64,000 nt of DNA from Kaistella sp. 97-N-M2 (GCF_021513235.1 NZ_CP090976.1:1364001-1428000), one strand, 5' to 3'. Counted from the first letter of the stretch, positions 25,858-34,781 are shown. Made by a program: numbers and translations. The notes: generated by a model not told the origin, from the letters alone.

Positions 25858-27138
25858 ATGTCATATTTATTTACGTCTGAGTCGGTTTCTGAAGGACATC
25901 CGGATAAAGTTGCAGATCAGATTTCCGATGCCCTCATCGATAATTTTCTGGCCAACGATCCCAATTCGAAAGTGGCTTGCGAAACTTTGGTGACCACAGG
26001 ACAGGTGGTTTTGGCCGGTGAAGTTAAATCCACCGCTTATCTGGATGTGCAGGATATTGCCCGAAAAGTAATTAACGGGATTGGCTATACGAAAGGAGAA
26101 TACATGTTTGCGGGAGATTCCTGCGGCGTCATTTCTGCCATTCACGAACAGTCTTCAGACATCAACCAGGGCGTGGACCGGAATTCGGAGAATGATGATT
26201 TTGATTCCAAAGCCAACAGCCAGGGCGCCGGCGATCAGGGAATGATGTTTGGTTACGCGACCAACGAAACAGAAAATTATATGCCTTTGGCACTCGATTT
26301 AGCGCATACCATTTTAAAAGAATTGGCTGTTTTGAGACGGGAAAACGATGCCATCCAGTATCTTCGTCCAGATGCAAAATCTCAGGTTACAATTGAATAT
26401 TCCGATGATCACAAGCCGGTAAGAATCGATTCTATTGTAGTTTCAACCCAGCACGACGAATTTGGAAGCGACGAAGCCATGCTGGCGAAAATCCGAAAAG
26501 ATATTATTGAGATTTTAATTCCGAAAGTAAAAGCAAAACAAAAACAGGGTATTCAAAACCTTTTCAACGACCAGATCAAATACCACGTTAATCCCACAGG
26601 AAAGTTTGTCATTGGAGGTCCACACGGCGATACCGGTTTAACGGGAAGAAAGATCATCGTTGATACCTACGGCGGAAAGGGCGCCCACGGTGGTGGAGCG
26701 TTTTCGGGTAAAGACCCGTCGAAGGTAGACCGAAGCGCAGCATATGCGGTTCGTCACATGGCGAAAAACTTAGTGGCAGCCGGAGTTGCCGAGGAAATTT
26801 TGGTACAGGTTTCGTACGCCATCGGCGTAGCAGAGCCTTGCGGTCTATACATCAACACCTACGGCACGTCCAAACTCGGTTTGAATGACGGCGAACTGGC
26901 AGAAAGAGTGCAGAAAATATTTGATTTAAGGCCGTACGCCATCGAACAGAATTTAAAACTTCGAAATCCCATCTATCAGGAAACGGCGTCTTACGGGCAC
27001 ATGGGAAGAGAGCCTTATATTGCCGACAAGACCTTTCGAAAAGCAAATGGTGAAGACCTGGTGATCAAAGATCTGGAGTTTTTTACCTGGGAAAAACTTG
27101 ACAAGGTTGATGAAATTAAGAAAGAATTTGACCTCTAA
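25858..27138 (+). CDS. metK: S-adenosylmethionine synthetase
   Basis: A 426-residue enzyme that makes S-adenosylmethionine from methionine and ATP in the cytosol. The start is the ATG at 25858, giving [20 protein letters not shown]; an upstream reading from TTG at 25753 would run through the riboswitch and is rejected. Motifs are GHPDK near residue 14, a [16 protein letters not shown] loop near 122, and [20 protein letters not shown] plus [16 protein letters not shown] near 260-295. It is controlled by a SAM-II-like riboswitch and ends at a strong terminator. Confidence 0.97.
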   Translation: MSYLFTSESVSEGHPDKVADQISDALIDNFLANDPNSKVACETLVTTGQVVLAGEVKSTAYLDVQDIARKVINGIGYTKGEYMFAGDSCGVISAIHEQSSDINQGVDRNSENDDFDSKANSQGAGDQGMMFGYATNETENYMPLALDLAHTILKELAVLRRENDAIQYLRPDAKSQVTIEYSDDHKPVRIDSIVVSTQHDEFGSDEAMLAKIRKDIIEILIPKVKAKQKQGIQNLFNDQIKYHVNPTGKFVIGGPHGDTGLTGRKIIVDTYGGKGAHGGGAFSGKDPSKVDRSAAYAVRHMAKNLVAAGVAEEILVQVSYAIGVAEPCGLYINTYGTSKLGLNDGELAERVQKIFDLRPYAIEQNLKLRNPIYQETASYGHMGREPYIADKTFRKANGEDLVIKDLEFFTWEKLDKVDEIKKEFDL

Positions 27139-27153
27139 TTTTTAAAATAATTT

Positions 27154-27191
27154 AAACTGCTTTATCCAAAAATGATAAAGCAGTTTTTTTT
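27154..27191 (+). terminator. Intrinsic terminator after metK
   Basis: A perfect 13-bp stem, AAACTGCTTTATC (27154-27166) with GATAAAGCAGTTT (27174-27186), a 7-nt loop and a run of eight T from 27184. Confidence 0.93.
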
Positions 27192-27218
27192 AACTTTACC
27201 GCAGAACAAAAATTCCTT

Positions 27219-27707
27219 ATGAAGAAAATTTTCATTTTTTCAGTTTTTTTAATGATGTTGTCCGCGAATTTTGCAAAAGCACAGCTAACCATGCACAAGA
27301 TCGTTCATGCGGGATACGTTTATCAAAATCAAAGTTTCGGCGAGATCGGCGGAAGATTGCTTTTTCTGAATACCGACGACCTTATTTACCGGGTTGGAGC
27401 TTCGGCCTTATTGGGTGTGGCGAACAGCGATTTTGCCATTATGCCAAAGGTTCAGGGTGACGTTCTTATTAATTTCGAACGGAATGTTGATCTTTATCAC
27501 GCCTATTATTTTCTGGCCGGCGCAGAAGTCACAACAAAATATGTTGCGCCGAAAGTTGGTGCTTCCCTCTTCGGTATCATCGATTTGACGGGAGGTTATG
27601 CTTTTTCCCTTGATAAACAAGGTATTAATGGAAAAGAATTAAAAGGCCTCAATATTAATTTTACTGTTAATATTCCGCTTGTTCTCTTGCATGATTTAGC
27701 GAAATAA
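27219..27707 (+). CDS. Secreted hypothetical protein, probable small beta-barrel
   Basis: A 162-residue protein with a signal peptide (residues 1-21, ending NFAKAQ). The mature part alternates polar and hydrophobic residues (GEIGGRLLFL, KVGASLFGIIDLTGG, LKGLNINFTVNIPLVL), consistent with an outer-membrane beta-barrel. I do not recognise a named family. It follows the metK terminator by 28 bases and is followed by a 178-base gap before the sigma-factor gene. TAACTTTA at 27191-27198 is a weak promoter-like -7 element. Confidence 0.7.
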   Translation: MKKIFIFSVFLMMLSANFAKAQLTMHKIVHAGYVYQNQSFGEIGGRLLFLNTDDLIYRVGASALLGVANSDFAIMPKVQGDVLINFERNVDLYHAYYFLAGAEVTTKYVAPKVGASLFGIIDLTGGYAFSLDKQGINGKELKGLNINFTVNIPLVLLHDLAK

Positions 27708-27805
27708 CAATTTTTCTTTAAATATTTAAAAAATTTTAACACAGTATTAACTTTTTTATTACTTTTACCAACTCAACTAAAAACAAGCTATCGAGATAAA
27801 ATTTT

Positions 27806-27880
27806 ACTTCTTTTTTTAAACTGAAATCTAAAAATCCGAATAAACCTTTTGGTTTAGGGCCTCGGATGAAATAAAGAAGT
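27806..27880 (+). promoter_or_regulatory. Structured 5' leader able to hide the ribosome-binding region of the sigma gene
   Basis: Three nested complementary pairs lie before the sigma-factor ATG at 27886: ACTTCTTT (27806-27813) with AAAGAAGT (27873-27880), ATCCGA (27834-27839) with TCGGAT (27862-27867), and TAAACC (27841-27846) with GGTTTA (27851-27856) around a TTTT loop. The outermost pair covers the purine tract 6-13 bases before the start codon. There is no T-run, so it is not a terminator. Translational control of the sigma factor is inference. Confidence 0.5.
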
Positions 27881-27885
27881 GAATT

Positions 27886-28476
27886 ATGACTACACAAACC
27901 GATAGCTGGTTGATCTCGGAGTACAGGAATGGTAACGAAAGAACGCTGCCAATTCTTATTCAAAGACACCAAAAAGATCTTTTTTCTTTCATTTTCTATA
28001 AATTGATGGATGAAGATTTAGCCAACGATATTTTTCAGGATACTTTTATGAAAATTATTGTAACCTTAAAAGAAGGGCGCTACAATGAAGAAGGCAAATT
28101 TATCCTGTGGGCAAAAAGGATTGCCTATAATCTTATCATCGACCATTTCCGTCTAAAATCAAAACACATCAAAGTTTCCGAAACTACGTATGATAATGAC
28201 GAATTCTCCATCTTCGATCTTATTTCCGAAAAAGAAGAAAATATAGAAGAGCGATTAATAAGTCAACAAATACAGGATGATTTAATGAAAATGTTGGTTT
28301 TCTTGCCCGAAAATCAGCAGGAAGTCATTAAACTGCGTTTTTTCGACGGTTTAAGTTTTAAGGAAATTGCGGATCAAACCGATACCAGCATCAATACAAC
28401 GCTCGGCAGAGTGCGGTACGCCCTTATTAATCTAAGAAAAATAATGAACGAGCATCAGATTATTTTAACACGTTAA
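27886..28476 (+). CDS. RNA polymerase sigma factor, ECF type
   Basis: A 196-residue sigma-70-family factor with only regions 2 and 4. Region 2 spans about residues 25-95, including DEDLANDIFQDTFMKI and FILWAKRIAYNLIIDHFR. Region 4 spans about 132-185, with LPENQQEVIKLRFFDGLSFKEIAD and the TSINTTLGRVRYAL helix-turn-helix. No anti-sigma gene follows; instead a 44-residue ORF lies 49 bases downstream. The leader is structured, which may replace or add to anti-sigma control. Confidence 0.92.
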   Translation: MTTQTDSWLISEYRNGNERTLPILIQRHQKDLFSFIFYKLMDEDLANDIFQDTFMKIIVTLKEGRYNEEGKFILWAKRIAYNLIIDHFRLKSKHIKVSETTYDNDEFSIFDLISEKEENIEERLISQQIQDDLMKMLVFLPENQQEVIKLRFFDGLSFKEIADQTDTSINTTLGRVRYALINLRKIMNEHQIILTR

Positions 28477-28525
28477 TAATAATTCAAAAAAAGTTGCGTT
28501 TTTAGGGAAATAAAATATTTCGCCT

Positions 28526-28660
28526 ATGAAAAAAAATGACACTTTAAACAAAAACCTTTTGATACCAAAAAGACAAACGATCGATTTTCTGTTGAGCTAT
28601 TCCAGAAGCATCACTGTTTTGAAAACCCGGAGTAAAAATCAGATTGTTTCCCAGAATTGA
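28526..28660 (+). CDS. Small conserved-looking ORF after the sigma factor (44 aa)
   Basis: ATG at 28526 opens a 44-residue, basic, soluble protein (MKKNDTLNKNLLIPKRQTID...) that ends with TGA at 28658-28660. It follows the sigma gene by 49 bases with no terminator in between. The central KRQTIDFLLSYSRSI could form one helix. I recall similar short proteins beside sigma genes of flavobacteria, but this cannot be confirmed here. It could be a sigma partner or an unrelated micro-protein. Confidence 0.6.
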   Translation: MKKNDTLNKNLLIPKRQTIDFLLSYSRSITVLKTRSKNQIVSQN

Positions 28661-28687
28661 CCTTAATTTTATTTAAATTTGTGCTGT

Positions 28688-29383
28688 ATGAAAATTCAGC
28701 ACATTTTTTTTGACCTCGACAATACCCTTTGGGACCATCGCAGAAATGCTTATCTCACTTTGAAAGAAATTTTTAAAAGAGAAGATGTTTCCCACAAATA
28801 CAACCTCGGTTTCGAGGAATTCCACACCGAATATTTTACCATCAACGAACGGCTTTGGGAACAGATCCGGGACGGCGAAATTGATAAAGAATATCTCCGG
28901 AGGCACCGCTTTCACGATACTTTTCTCTTTTTTGGAATTGATGATTTCGACCTTGCGCAAACCTTCGAAGATAATTTTCTGGATGAGATCCTCAATTACA
29001 ACGATCTGGTTGAAGGTGCTTTTGAGATTTTGGAGTATCTCTCCGAAAAACCCTATCACCTGCATATTCTTTCCAACGGTTTTAAAGAAGTTACGTTTCG
29101 AAAATGTGAACTTTCCGGAATTAAAAACTATTTCAAAACCATTACGAGTGCTGATGAGATCAACATTCGTAAGCCCAAACCCGAAATTTACGCGTATGCT
29201 TTAAATAAAGCCGGCGCAAAGAAAGAAGAGTCCATGATGATAGGCGACGACTGGATCGCGGATGTGGAAGGCGGTAAATCTTTCGGCTTAAAAGTAATTT
29301 TCTTCGATGTTTTTAATGATAATTTCGAGGCCGATGAGGTAACCGTAATTAAAAAATTGATCGAGTTGAAAAATATTCTGTAA
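28688..29383 (+). CDS. HAD-superfamily hydrolase, YjjG/YfnB-like nucleotidase
   Basis: A 231-residue HAD phosphatase. The start is ATG at 28688; an earlier TTG is unlikely. Motif I is FFDLDNTLWD near residue 7, motif II is ILSNGF near 113, the motif III Lys is in RKPKPEIY near 160, and motif IV is IGDDWIADVEGGK near 183. The cap domain is helical (about 15-95). It matches the YjjG/YfnB group that dephosphorylates pyrimidine nucleotides. It lies 27 bases after the micro-ORF and may be cotranscribed. Confidence 0.87.
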   Translation: MKIQHIFFDLDNTLWDHRRNAYLTLKEIFKREDVSHKYNLGFEEFHTEYFTINERLWEQIRDGEIDKEYLRRHRFHDTFLFFGIDDFDLAQTFEDNFLDEILNYNDLVEGAFEILEYLSEKPYHLHILSNGFKEVTFRKCELSGIKNYFKTITSADEINIRKPKPEIYAYALNKAGAKKEESMMIGDDWIADVEGGKSFGLKVIFFDVFNDNFEADEVTVIKKLIELKNIL

Positions 29384-29389
29384 ATAAAA

Positions 29390-29430
29390 TTGCCACGAAT
29401 TCACTTCTTTATACGGTGTATTCGTGGCAA
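29390..29430. terminator. Long hairpin between convergent genes
   Basis: An 11-bp perfect stem, TTGCCACGAAT (29390-29400) and ATTCGTGGCAA (29420-29430), with CAC/GTG pairing extended inside after one mismatch. It lies between the HAD gene and trpS. T-runs are weak, so it may be a bidirectional terminator or a dispersed repeat. Confidence 0.5.
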
Positions 29431-29451
29431 ATTACTTGTAAAATTTAGAAT

Positions 29452-30420
29452 CTAAACGCCCAAACTTTCGCGAACTCTGCTTATTGTATTTCTTGCGATG
29501 ATTTTGGTTTTAGCGGCACCTTGCTGCAGCTTTTCTTCCAGTTCCGGCAGATTGTTCATGTAATAATTAAAGAGTTCTCTTTCTTTCGCAAACCGCGTTA
29601 AAATTAAATGCAACAATTCGGTTTTTGCATGTCCGTACCCGAAATTTCCGGCGAGATATTTCGCGCGCAGTTCTTCGGTTTGTTCCGGCGTTGCAATGAG
29701 CTGATAGATGGCAAAAACTTTGTCGGTTTCCGGATCTTTTGGGTCTTCCAAAGACTTCGAATCCGTTTCAATGCTCATCACCTGTTTTTTTACCTCTTTT
29801 TCGGATAGAAAAATATTGATAATGTTCCCAATGGATTTCGACATTTTTTTCCCGTCGGTACCGGGAACATATTTGGTTTCCTCCTGTAATTCTGCGCTTG
29901 GCAGCACAAAAACATCGCCCATTTGCCGGTTAAATTTTTCGGCAACGTCTCTGGTAATTTCCAGATGTTGAAGCTGGTCTTTGCCTACGGGAACGATCTC
30001 CGCGTTGTACAGTAAAATATCGGCCGCCATCAAAATAGGATAATTGAATAAACCCGCATTCACATCCTGTAAACGATCAGATTTGTCCTTAAAAGAGTGC
30101 GCCAGTGTTAATCTTTGATACGGAAAAAAACAATCCAGATACCAGGTAAGTTCGCAGGTTTCGGGAATATCGCTCTGTCTGTAAAAAAACGTTTTCTCCG
30201 TATCCAACCCACATGCAAGCCAGGCAGCAGCTGTTTCGTATGTATTTTGTTTAAGCGTCTTCGCATCTTTAATCAAAGTTAAAGAGTGCAGATTGGCTAT
30301 AAATAAAAACGATTCATTTTCCGGCTTTTTGGAGAGTTCAATAGCGGGAATAATTGCGCCGAGTAAATTTCCCAGGTGCGGTGTTCCTGTGGCCTGTATT
30401 CCGGTAAGTATTCTGGACAT
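29452..30420 (-). CDS. trpS: Tryptophanyl-tRNA synthetase
   Basis: A 322-residue class I synthetase that charges tRNA-Trp. The start is the ATG at 30418-30420 (MSRILTGIQATGTPHLGNLLG); a longer upstream reading would overlap the TPR gene and add unrelated sequence. The HIGH-type motif is PHLGN near residue 14 and KMSKS is near 190. Size and motifs match bacterial TrpRS. It is cytosolic and essential. Confidence 0.96.
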   Translation of the reverse strand: MSRILTGIQATGTPHLGNLLGAIIPAIELSKKPENESFLFIANLHSLTLIKDAKTLKQNTYETAAAWLACGLDTEKTFFYRQSDIPETCELTWYLDCFFPYQRLTLAHSFKDKSDRLQDVNAGLFNYPILMAADILLYNAEIVPVGKDQLQHLEITRDVAEKFNRQMGDVFVLPSAELQEETKYVPGTDGKKMSKSIGNIINIFLSEKEVKKQVMSIETDSKSLEDPKDPETDKVFAIYQLIATPEQTEELRAKYLAGNFGYGHAKTELLHLILTRFAKERELFNYYMNNLPELEEKLQQGAAKTKIIARNTISRVRESLGV

Positions 30421-30438
30421 GGTATAATCTGATTTCGA

Positions 30439-30446
30439 CAAAAATA
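30439..30446 (-). promoter_or_regulatory. -7 element of the trpS promoter
   Basis: CAAAAATA on the plus strand is TATTTTTG on the minus strand (TAnnTTTG), 18 bases ahead of the trpS ATG. The -33 region has CCAA at about the right distance, one base from consensus. Confidence 0.45.
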
Positions 30447-30484
30447 CAAAAGAAATGGCGCTTTGCCAACCTTCTGTTCTGCCT

Positions 30485-31621
30485 TTAAAGAACTTTTTTC
30501 GCGCTGGTAAGGGTTTCGATAAGTTTTCGTTGGCGGCGATTTCGTTTTCGGATATCATAAAAGCCCTTTCCTAAAAAACCGCCGAAAAGCAGCGTTAAAA
30601 TTCCCATCAGTCCTTCGTAAAGTTCAAATCGTTTTGTAACCGCGCTGATTTTTTGCTGCTCTTCAAGTTGTTGGGTATTCAAATAGCGGTTCAGCGATTT
30701 TAATTCGTTCTGCTCCAGATTTTTTTTAACAGCGAGATATTTACCGTTATAGGCCTGAAATTTTTCAAAATCATTAAGCGCCAAATTGTTGTTGGCTAAA
30801 AGTTGGTAAAGTCCTTCGTTCAAAACCAGATCTCCCACGGGCAAAGCCATTTCTTCCGCTTTGTAAAGCTTCTGAAGCGATTCCGTATAATTTTGGGTGA
30901 GAAATAAGGTTTCTCCCAGACCTTTCAGCGCATACGCTTCCAAACTGTTTGCCTTTCCGATTTTCGCAAATTTTTCTGATTTATTAAAATATTCAGAAGA
31001 CTTCCGGAGCTGCAACAAATCGATATAGCAATAGCCGATATTGTAATAAATGATGCTCAAATTGGCCGCAGAATTTTTGTCCAGCTTCAATTTTTCAAAA
31101 TTAGCCGCCGCCATTTTAAACTTTTCCAGGGCCAGATCGGGGTTCGACTGATTTCTGTAAATCATGCCGCGCACCGCATAATTAAAACCGGCATTGAAAA
31201 TGCGGTCTTTGTCCATAGGAGCTAGTTTTTCGGTCAACACCAAGGATTGGTCCAGTGTTTCCAGCGCTTTATCATACAGTTCCATTTGTTGGTACTGCAC
31301 TGCGACGGAGTTCAGGATTTTTATTTTGGTGGTGGGCAACGCTTCTTTGTTGATGAGGCTCGTCGCCTTCAGAATGTAGAAAAGAGAGCTGTCGTTATTT
31401 CTTTTGGCGATATAGGCGTTGGAAATCAGCATGTAAAGATGCGCCACCTGATCCACCTTGTTTTCCTCTTTCAGTAACTTCAGCGCGATCGAAATGGTTT
31501 CGTCGGGCCGTTCATAAATAATTACTTTTGCCCGGTTGATGAGGGAATCCTTGTCTTTTTGCGCTGCAAAGGCAACAGACCAAAAAACAAAAATCAGAAA
31601 GGACAATCTTAATACTTTCAT
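30485..31621 (-). CDS. TPR-repeat protein with C-terminal membrane helix, no DNA-binding domain
   Basis: A 378-residue protein with a signal peptide (residues 1-20, ending VAFAAQ). A run of TPR-like repeats fills about 25-310 (for example YDKALETLDQSLVLTEK, SSEYFNKSEKFAKIG and TESLQKLYKAEEMA). A coiled segment follows and then one membrane helix at about 335-352 with a short Arg/Lys-rich cytosolic tail. It lies three bases downstream of the TPR-AraC gene and shares its architecture except for the DNA-binding end, so it may be a partner or antagonist of that regulator (inference). Confidence 0.75.
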   Translation of the reverse strand: MKVLRLSFLIFVFWSVAFAAQKDKDSLINRAKVIIYERPDETISIALKLLKEENKVDQVAHLYMLISNAYIAKRNNDSSLFYILKATSLINKEALPTTKIKILNSVAVQYQQMELYDKALETLDQSLVLTEKLAPMDKDRIFNAGFNYAVRGMIYRNQSNPDLALEKFKMAAANFEKLKLDKNSAANLSIIYYNIGYCYIDLLQLRKSSEYFNKSEKFAKIGKANSLEAYALKGLGETLFLTQNYTESLQKLYKAEEMALPVGDLVLNEGLYQLLANNNLALNDFEKFQAYNGKYLAVKKNLEQNELKSLNRYLNTQQLEEQQKISAVTKRFELYEGLMGILTLLFGGFLGKGFYDIRKRNRRQRKLIETLTSAKKVL

Positions 31622-31624
31622 CGT

Positions 31625-33148
31625 TTAGGAATTTCTTAAAGTCTGCATATATTCCTGCGGAGACATGCCGGTGATTGTTTTAAAAACGTTCGTAAACGCG
31701 CTGTGACTGGTGAAACCTCCGATCTCCGCAATGTAACTTATTTTGTACTGCAGATAGCTGCGGTCCGTGGCGAGAAGCTGGATAACGTGTTTAACACGCA
31801 GTTCGTTAATGTAGGTGTTGAAGTTTTTATCTTTATATTTATTAATGATTTCCGACAGATACTTCGTATTAGTGCCTAACTGCGCAGATAAATTCGCCAA
31901 CGACATATTGTTATCCAGATAATTTTTAGATTCTTCGAACTGCTCCAGTTTATCCAAAATTTCTTTTTCGGTTTCCTTCGGAATAAGCAAGGCTTTTTTC
32001 GATGCATCTTTTTCCTTGATTTCAGGCCGTCTTACCGTTTGCGGAATGTTGATGGAGCGAAAAAATTTAATCTGCCGCGCCAATACCGTGGCTTTCTGCA
32101 CTTCTCTTGCATACAGAAATCCAGCGGCGCACAAAAAAGGTAGTGCGGTGCCCGCTAGATAGAAGAATTGCATTTTCTTTTTCTGTGCAGTTAATTTGGT
32201 ATTTTCTGCAGTAAATTCGGTGTTCAGCTGAATGAGTTCGCGACGTGCTTCTTTTTTATTTTCGGTGAGTAGTTTAGAACTTTCGTCGAGTTTATTCTTG
32301 TAAAAATCGTATTCATGGTCTTTTTTGATAACCAGATAATTTTTCGTCAGGTCGGCGTAAATTCCATTTTTTAAAGGTTCGTAAGCGGTGTTTTCCAGAG
32401 GTGCCAGCGCGCGCTTTAAACACTGAATGGCTTTTTCGTACTGCTGTTCTTCAAAAAATAATCTGCCACGAAACTGTTCCGTCGCGGAACGGAGATAAAC
32501 CGCACGCGGTAAATTTTCCAAACTGTTTAAAAGCTTGTCTGCTGCTTTTTTGGCTTCTTTCCTGTGGCCTTTTTCCGAAAGGATGGCGACCGTAAGCAGA
32601 TCATTTTCCTTTAAAATTAAATCGGCGGAATTTCCGGCCTTCGTAGCAAGGTTGGAACTTTTTGAAAGACTTTTTTCGGCTAGGTTCAGTTGTTTCAGCG
32701 CGATGTAATTTTTCGCCTGCAATTGAAAGAGTTGTGCGTAGAGATCGTCGTTATTCCCGGCAATTTTAGACATCTTTTTTTCGGAAAGAAGCGGCGTAAT
32801 AATTTTCGAGGTCTGCTCGTAAAGATTCAGGTGGTAAAATTCCCGTGCGATCATCAAATTTCTGAGGAGATGCTCATCCGAATGCGGCAGATCCAAATTT
32901 TCGAAAGCGGTGCGCACAGATTCTACATAATCACCTTTCAGTAGATAAGCCTTTGCCAAAATATCCTTTACGACAAGTGGATGATTCTCATTTCTGATTT
33001 CTTTCGCAGCGTGAATGGCCACGTCCGGATTTTCGTAGAGTTTCGCAAAGCTGTTCTCCACACGCAGGTCGAAATCCGGGCGGCTTTGGGCCGATACAAA
33101 TGTCATACTGGCGAAAAAGATGAAGAATATTTTCGGGAAATTGTACAT
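31625..33148 (-). CDS. Membrane-anchored TPR sensor with C-terminal AraC-type DNA-binding domain
   Basis: A 507-residue protein starting at the ATG 33146-33148 (MYNFPKIFFIFFASMTFVSAQ, a signal peptide). TPR-like helices fill about residues 25-290, a coiled coil precedes a membrane helix near 325-345, and the AraC helix-turn-helix pair occupies about 395-505 (LANLSAQLGTNTKYLSEIIN and ISYIAEIGGFTSHSAFTNVF, ending SPQEYM). The layout puts the TPR part in the periplasm and the DNA-binding domain in the cytosol, a one-component transmembrane regulator common in Bacteroidota. The signal it senses is unknown. Confidence 0.85.
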   Translation of the reverse strand: MYNFPKIFFIFFASMTFVSAQSRPDFDLRVENSFAKLYENPDVAIHAAKEIRNENHPLVVKDILAKAYLLKGDYVESVRTAFENLDLPHSDEHLLRNLMIAREFYHLNLYEQTSKIITPLLSEKKMSKIAGNNDDLYAQLFQLQAKNYIALKQLNLAEKSLSKSSNLATKAGNSADLILKENDLLTVAILSEKGHRKEAKKAADKLLNSLENLPRAVYLRSATEQFRGRLFFEEQQYEKAIQCLKRALAPLENTAYEPLKNGIYADLTKNYLVIKKDHEYDFYKNKLDESSKLLTENKKEARRELIQLNTEFTAENTKLTAQKKKMQFFYLAGTALPFLCAAGFLYAREVQKATVLARQIKFFRSINIPQTVRRPEIKEKDASKKALLIPKETEKEILDKLEQFEESKNYLDNNMSLANLSAQLGTNTKYLSEIINKYKDKNFNTYINELRVKHVIQLLATDRSYLQYKISYIAEIGGFTSHSAFTNVFKTITGMSPQEYMQTLRNS

Positions 33149-33423
33149 CAAACAAAACTACTCATTTTTAAAACGAATTAAATTATTTCAGCGCCGAATT
33201 TAGTGATAAATCAGTAACAGAAAATACTTTTTATAAGTAAAAATTCATTAAATAACCAGTTTCAACGGACTAAAATTAATAACGGCAGTTTTTTTAAATA
33301 GCTTTAAATGAGTTTGTTAAAGATTCAGTATTTGGGAAATTCATGAATTCTGCAACTGCTTCGCGGAAACAGAGCGGCATTTTAGTTTAGTTTTAACTCA
33401 ACTTAAAAACAAATTTATTTAGT

Positions 33424-34683
33424 ATGAAAAATTTTTACACGGCAGCGCTCTTTTTCTTAGGATTGGGCTTGAGCCAGGCACAGGTTTATGACACCGGAAG
33501 TTTGGTATTTATGAAAGACGTATCGAATAATGGCGTAGCAGTAGGAAGTTTGGGTGGTTCTCACGTTTTGTGGACGGTAAATAGCGGCACAATAAGTTTG
33601 GGCGAAATTCAAAGCGGGCAGGCGTCGGGAATGACAAACGTTTCATCGGACGGGCGGTATGTGTCCGGAACCATGACTAATCCCAATACGGGCGTAGACG
33701 AAATGGCGCGATACGATACCACTACTCAAACCTGGACTTATTTGGGAACAATATCTGCCGGATCCGAAAGTTCTGCCTGGGGAATGACAAGCGATGGATC
33801 CACCGTGGTTGGATTAGGACTTTTGGAAAGTTATTTGGGTAATGCCGTAAAGTGGTCACAGACTACAGGCTTTGTTACTATCGGAAGCACAGTTTCCGGC
33901 AGCAGTTCGCGGGCAAATGCAATTTCGGATGACGGAACAATCGTTGCCGGTTGGCAGGATGATGATTATGGCGACCGTTTCGGGGTCTACTGGAAAGATG
34001 GTGTACAAACGTATATTAAAGATAATAATGGAGATTTGGTGGGTGAGGTTGCGAATATGACACCAGATGGTAAAACCATGGTTGGAACTAATCTTGAGCG
34101 TCCTTATATTTGGAATGAAACCACTGGCTATACAGAATTTATTCATGACAATCCCATGTACGAAGGAGGTGCCAGCGCCATCTCCGATGATGGAAAGACT
34201 GTAATCGGATTTTTTCGGGAGTGGGGCACCGGTGCACTGAGCGGCGAAGGTTTCATCTGGAACCAGGAAAAGGGGAGGATTAATCTTAACGAATACGTTA
34301 CGAGTCTGGGATTAGATGATCTGGGAATGACGTTTGCCCTGCCGATGGCTATTTCGCCGAACGGAAAATATATTGTAGGAATCGGTAGAATTGACAATGA
34401 TTACCAAGGTTTTGTGATCGATCTGTCCGCAGTATTAGCGACAAAAGATGTGGCCATAAGCAAAACTAAAATCTACCCAAATCCGGTGGGAAATGTTTTG
34501 CAGATTACAAACGCCGAGAAAATTACAGGAGTGGAAATCTACAATATGGCGGGGCAAAAAGTTCTTTCGACTGCGAAAATCTCTAAAGACGGACTGAATG
34601 TTTCAACCTTAACTAAAGGCACTTACGTGGTGAAAATGAAAACTGCAACTTCCGCTGAAAGCATTAAAATGCGGAAGAAATAA
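33424..34683 (+). CDS. Secreted HAF-repeat protein with T9SS type A sorting domain
   Basis: A 419-residue protein with a signal peptide (residues 1-19, ending GLSQAQ). Repeats of the type ISDDGTIVAG, SSDGRYVSG and TPDGKTMVG recur about every 40-50 residues, as in the HAF extracellular repeats that may form a propeller. The C-terminal 75 residues (KIYPNPVGNVLQI, VEIYNMAGQKVL, LTKGTYVVKM) are a type IX secretion sorting signal, so it is likely exported to or anchored on the surface. The 275 bases upstream are AT-rich; the only features seen are a TAGTTTTA element at 33388 and a leader motif shared with the sigma gene. Confidence 0.85.
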   Translation: MKNFYTAALFFLGLGLSQAQVYDTGSLVFMKDVSNNGVAVGSLGGSHVLWTVNSGTISLGEIQSGQASGMTNVSSDGRYVSGTMTNPNTGVDEMARYDTTTQTWTYLGTISAGSESSAWGMTSDGSTVVGLGLLESYLGNAVKWSQTTGFVTIGSTVSGSSSRANAISDDGTIVAGWQDDDYGDRFGVYWKDGVQTYIKDNNGDLVGEVANMTPDGKTMVGTNLERPYIWNETTGYTEFIHDNPMYEGGASAISDDGKTVIGFFREWGTGALSGEGFIWNQEKGRINLNEYVTSLGLDDLGMTFALPMAISPNGKYIVGIGRIDNDYQGFVIDLSAVLATKDVAISKTKIYPNPVGNVLQITNAEKITGVEIYNMAGQKVLSTAKISKDGLNVSTLTKGTYVVKMKTATSAESIKMRKK

Positions 34684-34708
34684 GCGTTGTTTAATTCAAA
34701 CCAAAAGA

Positions 34709-34739
34709 ATATCCGTCAATTTTTTTTGACGGATATTTT
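34709..34739. terminator. Hairpin terminator between convergent genes
   Basis: An 11-bp stem, ATATCCGTCAA (34709-34719) and TTGACGGATAT (34726-34736), around six T, followed by a short TTTT on the plus side and TTCTTTT on the minus side. It separates the T9SS gene from lspA. Confidence 0.7.
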
Positions 34740-34781
34740 AATAGGTAAAAGTCACAGAATGACTTAATGGAAATTCTTAAT

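Noticed and set aside
30421..30558. Extended trpS start
   Set aside because: It overlaps the TPR gene and adds sequence unrelated to TrpRS; the ATG at 30420 gives the usual length.
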